From Chromera velia (Eukaryota; Sar; Chromeraceae): a stretch of DNA of 12,500 nucleotides. Below, piece after piece: positions 7,897 through 12,500 of the stretch; position 1 is the stretch's first letter, and each line of letters begins with the position of its first letter. The stretch spans positions 1 through 12,500 of the forward strand of contig JAHBMJ010002654.1 in assembly GCA_018398765.1 (NCBI GenBank), read 5' to 3'. The notes below the pieces were generated by a model that was not told the DNA's origin, did no database searches, and was given only the letters and a program-made list of their open reading frames with translations. Both the position numbers and the translations under genes were made by a program.

Positions 7897-8104
7897 TGTT
7901 GGAATTTCTCCCTGGGCCGCTTTCCGGGACCGTTGGCAGTAGGCCGCACGCGCATAGAGAGGCGTGATGCACAGAGATGCAGAGTTGCAATGTAGCAATG
8001 CATAGCAATGCATGCAGAAACTGATCGATCCATCGTAGCGTATATCTCTGGCTAAAGCCAAGACAGACGGCCTCTCCTATGAACCTGAAAGTATGACGGA
8101 ATCT
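7897..8104 (+). repeat. Left (5') LTR
   Basis: It starts TGTTGGAATTTCTCC, the typical copia opening, and is 208 bp, with similarity to the right LTR continuing for two further T. The canonical CA end is not evident: it ends GGAATCT. Internally it has GCAATG/GCATGC repeats, GATCGATC and a possible TATA-type motif (GTATATCTC, about 8040). An ATG at 8093 near its 3' end opens the gag stub. Confidence 0.92.
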
Positions 8105-8212
8105 TTATCAATCAGTGTGTCCCCTCCTCCCCAGCAGCAGCAGCAACAGTCTTCGGGCTCAGGATCCCAGTCTTCCGGCTCTTCTGGCTCCGGCCAGCAG
8201 GGTCAAAAGTGA
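8093..8212 (+). pseudogene. Gag N-terminal stub, starting inside the LTR
   Basis: ATG at 8093 lies 12 bases before the LTR end and opens a 39-codon frame ending in TGA (8210-8212). The product starts MTESLSISVSPPP and continues with a six-Gln run and a Ser/Gly-rich segment. It is in the same frame as the protease region downstream, which suggests one original gag-pol frame. The capsid domain and the CCHC zinc knuckle expected in copia Gag are absent, so most of gag seems deleted. Starting gag within the LTR recalls yeast Ty1. Calling this gag rests on position and frame, not on domain similarity. Confidence 0.55.
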
Positions 8213-8941
8213 CCACACTCAGGGTGTGCAGGTGCCGCGGTCCTTTCTCCGGGCGTTGCTATGAGCAATCGTTTTGGGCCGTTGGCAGATGAAGGAGAAG
8301 AGATGGAGTGCACGTTGAGGGTAGGCAGCAACTTCCGCAAGGCACCTGTGGTGGACTCAGGTGCGAGTAGGCATTTCTTTGGACGAGATGTCTCTTCTTG
8401 TGTTATTGAGGTAAGAGAGGAAGAGAGGGAGTTTCTGGGGGTTGAGGGAGGCATCTCTCGTTCCTCCAAGGATGTCACCGTAGAGCTCTCCGGAGTGGAG
8501 ACGGTCGATAGCGGTGAGGAGACGGCATATCTTGACAGATCGTTTTCCCAGTCAGTTCCCCTTTCTCTTTTGTCTGTGAATGGTTTGCGTCTCCAGAAAG
8601 TGTGTCAGCCGTTTTGGGTTGAACTCCCCAGAAAAGGGGGAGGCATGTTCCGTGCGCGTGTGCATGAACGAGAAGGTGTTCTTGTTTTAAATGTGCGTGA
8701 GCGTACGGCTTTGCAAGGTGTGAATGAGAGGAATGGCTCCTTTCGTGTGCTCTTGAATGTGGATGCCAGCAGTCAGACAGATGCATCTGCATTGCATGGG
8801 GGCTCGTCCTCTTTGCAGAAAGATAGTTTGAAGGAGGGAGAGCAGCGGGAGCGCCCGCCACACCGGCTGGGATTGCAGAGATCGCGGCGCCTTCAGTTCC
8901 CTTCTTCAGGTCAGATGAGTTTGCAAGAAGTTTTGATGTAG
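8213..8941 (+). pseudogene. pol: Copia pol remnant: aspartic protease region, ending at an in-frame stop
   Basis: From the ATG at 8261 this frame encodes 226 aa. VVDSGASRHF (Asp codon 8354-8356) is the retroviral-type aspartic protease active site, which releases the mature enzymes from the polyprotein. PLSLLSVNGLRL is the usual copia segment between protease and the GAG-pre-integrase domain. The frame continues open upstream to the TGA at 8210, with no zinc knuckle. It stops at TAG (8939-8941), exactly where copia proteins normally have Trp in the WHxRxGH signature; the same frame resumes directly with HKRFGHL. A TGG-to-TAG change is the simplest explanation. Confidence 0.85.
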
Positions 8942-9745
8942 CACAAGCGTTTTGGGCACTTGACTGGCACTCGTCTGTATGCGACTTTGAAGAAGAAAGG
9001 TCTGGCTTTTCGTGTAAGTATGAAAGCGTGTGATGAGATTAGATACATATGCCGTCGATGCAGAGAGGTGAATGCACTCATGAAGAGAATCCCTCAGAAG
9101 AGCAAGGAAAGCATGACAAAGAAAAAATTTAATGATCGCATCATTCATGATGTGTTTTTCTTGCCTGGCGGTAAGCCTGCCTCTGTGATTGTCGATTCTG
9201 CGTCTAGCCGTGTGTCTGGAATGATTCTTCCCTCGAAAGGAAAGGCTGCCCGTCATCTGACTGCTTGGTATCGGAAGTGGGAGAGACTGGCTGAGAAATT
9301 GAAAATAAAAGCAAAGCCCCAGATTGTCTGCACAGATAACGGAAAAGAATTCATTGGGGAAAAGAAAGGCCAGTATGAGTATGTGTGTGACCAGGAGACC
9401 ATCGTTCATCAGAGAGGCCCTGTGTATACACCGCAGCCGCAAGGGAAGGCAGAGAGAATGAATCGCACGATCAAGCGTCTCCTCTGGAAGTTGCTCTCTG
9501 ACTTGGATCTGCCTCGTTACTGTGGCAAATGGCTCTTCAATGGTGTGATCGATGCATTGAATGAGTGTGTGTGCAGTGCGACTGGTATGTCACCTGACTC
9601 TTTTGTGTTTGGTTCTGAGGCTGCCCGTTCCATTTCTCCAATCTCTGTTGATAATCGTGTTATGGTGACTGACCCTTGTCCCCTCCCCTCGTCTGGCTTG
9701 CCTGTGCGTGGGAAGGAAGGAATTTTTTGTGGTGTCGAGACGTGA
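8942..9745 (+). pseudogene. pol: Copia pol remnant: GAG-pre-integrase and integrase core
   Basis: This is the same reading frame as the protease segment, after the TAG. The N-terminal zinc-binding motif is HKRFGH (8942-8959) followed by CRRC (9050-9061). The catalytic triad is present: Asp in VIVDSAS (9194-9196), Asp in CTDNGKEF (9335-9337) and Glu in QGKAERMNR (9452-9454), with 38 residues between the last two. The enzyme inserts the cDNA into host DNA. The frame runs into TGA at 9745 after GIFCGVET. Similarity resumes in the next frame (FFVVSRRESYVMVIV), so one extra base, perhaps in the six-T run at 9723-9728, has broken it. Confidence 0.9.
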
Positions 9746-10406
9746 GTCTTACGTGATGGTGATTGTGAAGACAGAGAATGGACGTGGGTGGAAGCCTTTG
9801 CGTGTGCATCCGAGTGGTGTTTCTTTGATTGAATGGTATGGGTTGAATGCTTCACTTGACCTCACAGAGTTCGGGGGTGCGGCAGCTGCACCTGCCGATG
9901 ATGTGGATCGTTTTTTCGACTTCTCTTTCGATGATGATGGAGAGGTCGATGCCAAGGCGATGGGGGGTGCTGACCCTGTTGCTGTCCTCTCTTCTTCTCG
10001 TGCGCAGGCAACTTTCTTCGATGGTGTTTCCGCTGCGGCTGTCCATCAGTTGGAGCACGTCGTGGGAAGTCAGCCAGCAAGTGTTTCTGCACCGTTTTCT
10101 CTTCCCTCTCAGGGTGCTGCAGGTTCGCGTCTTCCAGCCGGCTAACTGGAAGTACGAGCCCAGCAGCAGGGGGTGGAGAGTGAGCGGGAAGAGGCAAAGC
10201 AGTCGGGGCGGGACGCTGCACCAGCTGCTGAGTCTAAAAAGACAGAGAGGGAGGAAGAGATTGTTCTGCCAGACATCCCTGATGATGATTCTCTCTTTGG
10301 GGCGAATCTTTTGAAGTCTGATAGCGGAACCGCTGCAGCCGGCCTGCTTGCTCGCGAGAGTGGGCCAACCACTGCAGCAGCAGAGAAGAGAAGGGAATGC
10401 AGGTAG
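9729..10406 (+). pseudogene. pol: Copia pol remnant: integrase C-terminal region and acidic linker, shifted frame
   Basis: After the frame change the reading continues as FVVSRRESYVMVIVKTENGR and a segment ending SLIEWYGLN, the position of the post-integrase domain. An Ala/Asp/Ser-rich linker follows, which in copia elements is poorly conserved. A TAA at 10143-10145 interrupts it, then the same frame continues with Glu/Ala/Asp-rich sequence to a TAG at 10404-10406. The next domain lies in the original frame, so a second shift is needed between 10325, where that frame becomes open, and 10406. The stops cannot be matched to conserved residues because the linker is low complexity. Confidence 0.6.
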
Positions 10407-11851
10407 CACAGGAAGATGAGGGAGTCCAAGAGGCACAGGACGATGGGAGGAAGAGGGAGAAGGAAAAGAAGGAAAAGGAAAAGAGAGTCACGCGTCTGTC
10501 GGTTGATAAGAAAGTCATTGACGTCATGATGGCACATGTGAATCCCCGAAAAGGACATGTCATGGCAACGGAAGAGGAAGTGAGAAATGGAAGTCACGAT
10601 GGAGCCATGAAAGAGGAACTAAAGAGTTTTCAGAGAAATGAGGTCCTCAAGGTGGGGGGTATGCGAGTACCTGCAAGGAGACGGGTGATGAAGACGCGGT
10701 GGGTTTTAACCTGGAAGATAAAAGGTGGAGAGAGAGTGCCCAAGGCCAGATTGGTGTGTAAGGGCTTCCAGGATGACAGAAAGAACGTTGAAACCTACAG
10801 TGGGACGGCAGCTTGGTGGGCGTTGCTTGTCTGTTTTGTGTTTGCTTCGAGCAAAGGATGGAAGGTAGGAAAGTCGGACGTTCGCACAGCATTTTTGACT
10901 GCACCGATTTCTGATGATGTGTTCGTGCAGTTGCCAGGCCGAGTTCCTGAGGGGTCACCCGAAGGGTTCGCGTCTGGTGAGGTGAGTCAATTGCTGCGTG
11001 CGATGTACGGTCTGAAAGATGCGCCTCGCCTCTATGGTCAGCACTTCAAACGGATTGCTGGAGAGTGTGGATGGGAAGAAGTAACTGAAAGCGTGTTTGT
11101 GAAGAAGGAGGCAGGAAGCGTGAAGGCTGTGATGGCTGTTCATGTCGATGATTTGCTTGTGTTCTCTGATGATCCCGTGCGTGATCTCGAGCCTCTGCGC
11201 AAGCGTCTTGAAATGGATGAGCCTGAGATTCTTGAGTGTGGGGGTGAGATGGGTTACACAGGGATGGAGGTGAAGAGAACAGAGGAAGGCTTTGCTCTCT
11301 CACAGAAAGCTTATCTCGAATCAATCCCTGTGCAAAAAGAAGACCTTCCCCGCAAGTCTTTGTCTCCTAAACTCATTGAGTCATCAGCAGAACAGGAGAC
11401 AGACGAATCTCTTGTGAGTGTCATGCAGAAAGTGATGGGTGTGCTTGGTTGGGTTTGTCGCACGACTGCCGATCTTGCATATCTGTTCAGGGAGCTCTCT
11501 CGTTATAATTCTCGTCCTTCTGGTTCTAAACTTGTGGCTGCTTTACTTGCATTGATTCGCGCGCGTGAGAAGGGTGACTGCCTGCAGTTCAGCGGAGTGG
11601 ATAATTCGAAGCTTGCTCTCTTTGTTGATGCTGCGTATTCTCTTTCTCGCTGTAAAGGGAGAGGGGGGTTTGAAGTGTATCTGGTTGACAAGAAGGAAAG
11701 CATCGCGAACATGAGGTTCTCGAATCTCGTGGCATGGAAGAGCAAGAGAATCAAAAGAAAACTGATTTCTTCCACCTCTGCAGAGTTGTGTGCGCTTGTA
11801 GATGGCGTGAAGCAGTCGTTCCAATGGAAGCGACTTGCTGAGGCCCTCTGA
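10397..11851 (+). pseudogene. pol: Copia pol remnant: reverse transcriptase and N-terminal part of RNase H
   Basis: This 484-aa frame holds the RVT_2 reverse transcriptase. TRWVLTWKIKGG and PKARLVCKGFQD lie at about residues 99-125, DVRTAFL has the first catalytic Asp (codon 10877-10879), AMYGLKDAPRLY follows, and VHVDDLLVFSDD (11141-11152 for HVDD) is the active-site box, with His where most copia enzymes have Tyr. RNase H follows with its first Asp in LFVDAAY (11627-11629) and Glu in STSAELCAL (11783-11785). Residues about 1-40 are a Lys/Glu-rich linker. TGA at 11849-11851 stops translation inside RNase H, before the last two catalytic acids. The starting ATG is probably not a real initiation site. 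Confidence 0.92.
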
Positions 11852-12088
11852 ATGAAGCCTCTGGAGGTTGGGGTTTACACTGACAGCGCTCCTCTGATGG
11901 AGCAGTTGGAAAGTGGACAGTCCAGACGGGAGCCTCGCATGGATGGTCTGTTGGCGTATGCACGTCAAGAGCTGAGAGCCTTAAAGGCAAAGGTACTGTG
12001 GGTACAGACAGACAGACAGAGAGCGGACAGACACACAAAGTACAAGATGGAGAGAGACAGAGGAAGTCAAGCTCCCAAGTTTGTGTAG
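11852..12088 (+). pseudogene. pol: Copia pol remnant: C-terminal part of RNase H
   Basis: This segment is in the same frame as the reverse transcriptase, directly after the TGA. It carries the remaining RNase H signatures: VYTDSAPL (Asp codon 11882-11884) and QRADRHTK (Asp 12026-12028), the usual copia C-terminal hallmark. It ends at TAG (12086-12088), followed by about 100 bp to the right LTR. Separate translation from its own ATG would give an inactive fragment. Confidence 0.85.
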
Positions 12089-12178
12089 AAGCAGATGAAA
12101 GGAGATAGAAAGGTTCTGGATTTTGCGAAGGCGTGCAGAGGAAAGCAAAAGAGTGACTCTTGTGGTAGCTCTCGAGTC

Positions 12179-12188
12179 AGGGGGTGAT
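12179..12188 (+). promoter_or_regulatory. Polypurine tract (plus-strand primer site)
   Basis: AGGGGGTGAT directly abuts the TGTTGGGA start of the right LTR. This is the expected site where RNase H leaves a primer for plus-strand cDNA synthesis. It is mostly purine and at the canonical position. Confidence 0.75.
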
Positions 12189-12396
12189 TGTTGGGATTTC
12201 TCCCTGGGCCGCTTTCCGGGGCCGTTGGCAGTAGGCCGCACGCGCATAGAGAGGCGTGATGCACAGAGATGCAGAGTTGCAATGTAGCAATGCATAGCAA
12301 TGCATGCAGAAACTGATCGATCCATCGTAGCGTATATCTCTGGCTAAAGCCAAGACAGACGGCCTCTCCTATGAACCTGAAAGTATGACGGAATCT
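12189..12396 (+). repeat. Right (3') LTR
   Basis: This 208-bp copy differs from the left LTR at only two positions, 12195 and 12221, both G here and A in the left copy. Downstream is TTTTT (12397-12401), matching the left flank. Confidence 0.93.
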
Positions 12397-12500
12397 TTTT
12401 TTATGTACTTAGTTATGTACACTATAATGTACTGCAAGGCCAGGGGGTTGAAGGCCTAAACATATGAACTAATGTGAACAACTATCTATAGGCAAATATT
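12397..12500. other. Right flanking DNA
   Basis: It begins with the TTTTT target duplication candidate, followed by AT-rich sequence with repeated TATGTAC (ATGTACTTAGTTATGTACAC). No gene is visible. Confidence 0.5.

Larger units (their letters stand above)
7897..12396 (+). mobile_element. Ty1/copia LTR retrotransposon, defective, 4.5 kb
   Basis: The element has two 208-bp direct LTRs beginning TGTTGG, a polypurine tract before the right LTR, and internal domains in the order protease, integrase, reverse transcriptase, RNase H. That order defines Ty1/copia rather than Ty3/gypsy. The LTRs differ at two positions (A at 7903 and 7929 against G at 12195 and 12221), about 1%, so the insertion is young. 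The coding region is defective: gag is a 39-codon stub, and pol has stops at 8939, 10143 and 11849 plus frame changes near 9723 and between 10325 and 10406. No convincing primer-binding site follows the left LTR. Flanks are TTTTT on both sides. Confidence 0.93.

Noticed and set aside
7742-8033. Minus-strand frames through the left LTR with near-identical counterparts at 11981-12325
   Set aside because: They are antisense reading of the duplicated LTR, not a repeated gene family.
8105-8118. TTATCAATCAG just after the left LTR as an initiator-Met tRNA primer-binding site
   Set aside because: Only a short TATCA core resembles the usual TGGTATCA; the match is too weak to call, and the LTR end is uncertain by two bases.
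8475-8861. Minus-strand 128-aa frame, and similar minus-strand frames at 8906-9442 and 9852-10436
   Set aside because: These are shadows of the copia pol gene, whose plus-strand frames carry protease, integrase and reverse transcriptase motifs.
8939-11851. Alternative genetic code explaining the pol stops
   Set aside because: SF-assemblin ends in TGA and apicortin in TAG at family-consistent C-termini, so both codons terminate in host genes. The frameshifts would also remain unexplained.

Overview
The window looks like nuclear DNA of a photosynthetic or free-living relative of the apicomplexan parasites, most likely a chromerid such as Chromera. This is inferred from content: an SF-assemblin gene with a spliceosomal intron, an apicortin gene (partial p25-alpha plus doublecortin domain, a combination typical of apicomplexans and chromerids), a Ty1/copia retrotransposon, and long repeat-rich spacers. 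No bacterial-type operon, Shine-Dalgarno signal or CRISPR is present.

Layout. 1-679 is gene-free 3' flank of the first gene, with a 14-bp palindrome and a degenerate tRNA-like sequence on the minus strand. 680-2239 (minus) is a two-exon SF-assemblin gene of 265 aa whose 762-nt intron carries a tetranucleotide microsatellite. 2240-2967 is the shared 5' region of two divergent genes, with (TA)n, poly-pyrimidine and a near-perfect 31-bp palindrome. 2968-3609 (plus) is apicortin, 213 aa. 3610-7896 holds no gene I can support. It carries simple repeats (a G-run, (TC)n, a 9-bp minisatellite and a TGCA-rich microsatellite), an AT-rich block, and a mosaic of inverted and direct repeats at about 6096-6553. 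7897-12396 is a complete-ended but defective 4.5-kb Ty1/copia element with 208-bp LTRs differing at two positions. It is flanked by TTTTT and has the order protease, integrase, reverse transcriptase, RNase H. 12397-12500 is flanking DNA.

How the genes fit together. SF-assemblin forms striated fibres tied to basal bodies or centrosomes, and in Toxoplasma it links the centrosome to the apical complex of daughter cells. Apicortin and its DCX domain bind tubulin structures, including conoid fibres. Two cytoskeletal genes tied to the apical complex therefore sit head to head about 0.73 kb apart and may share control elements. The retrotransposon is separate: it has near-identical LTRs, yet gag is reduced to a stub and pol is broken by stops and frameshifts, which suggests recent movement using proteins supplied in trans, or very recent decay.
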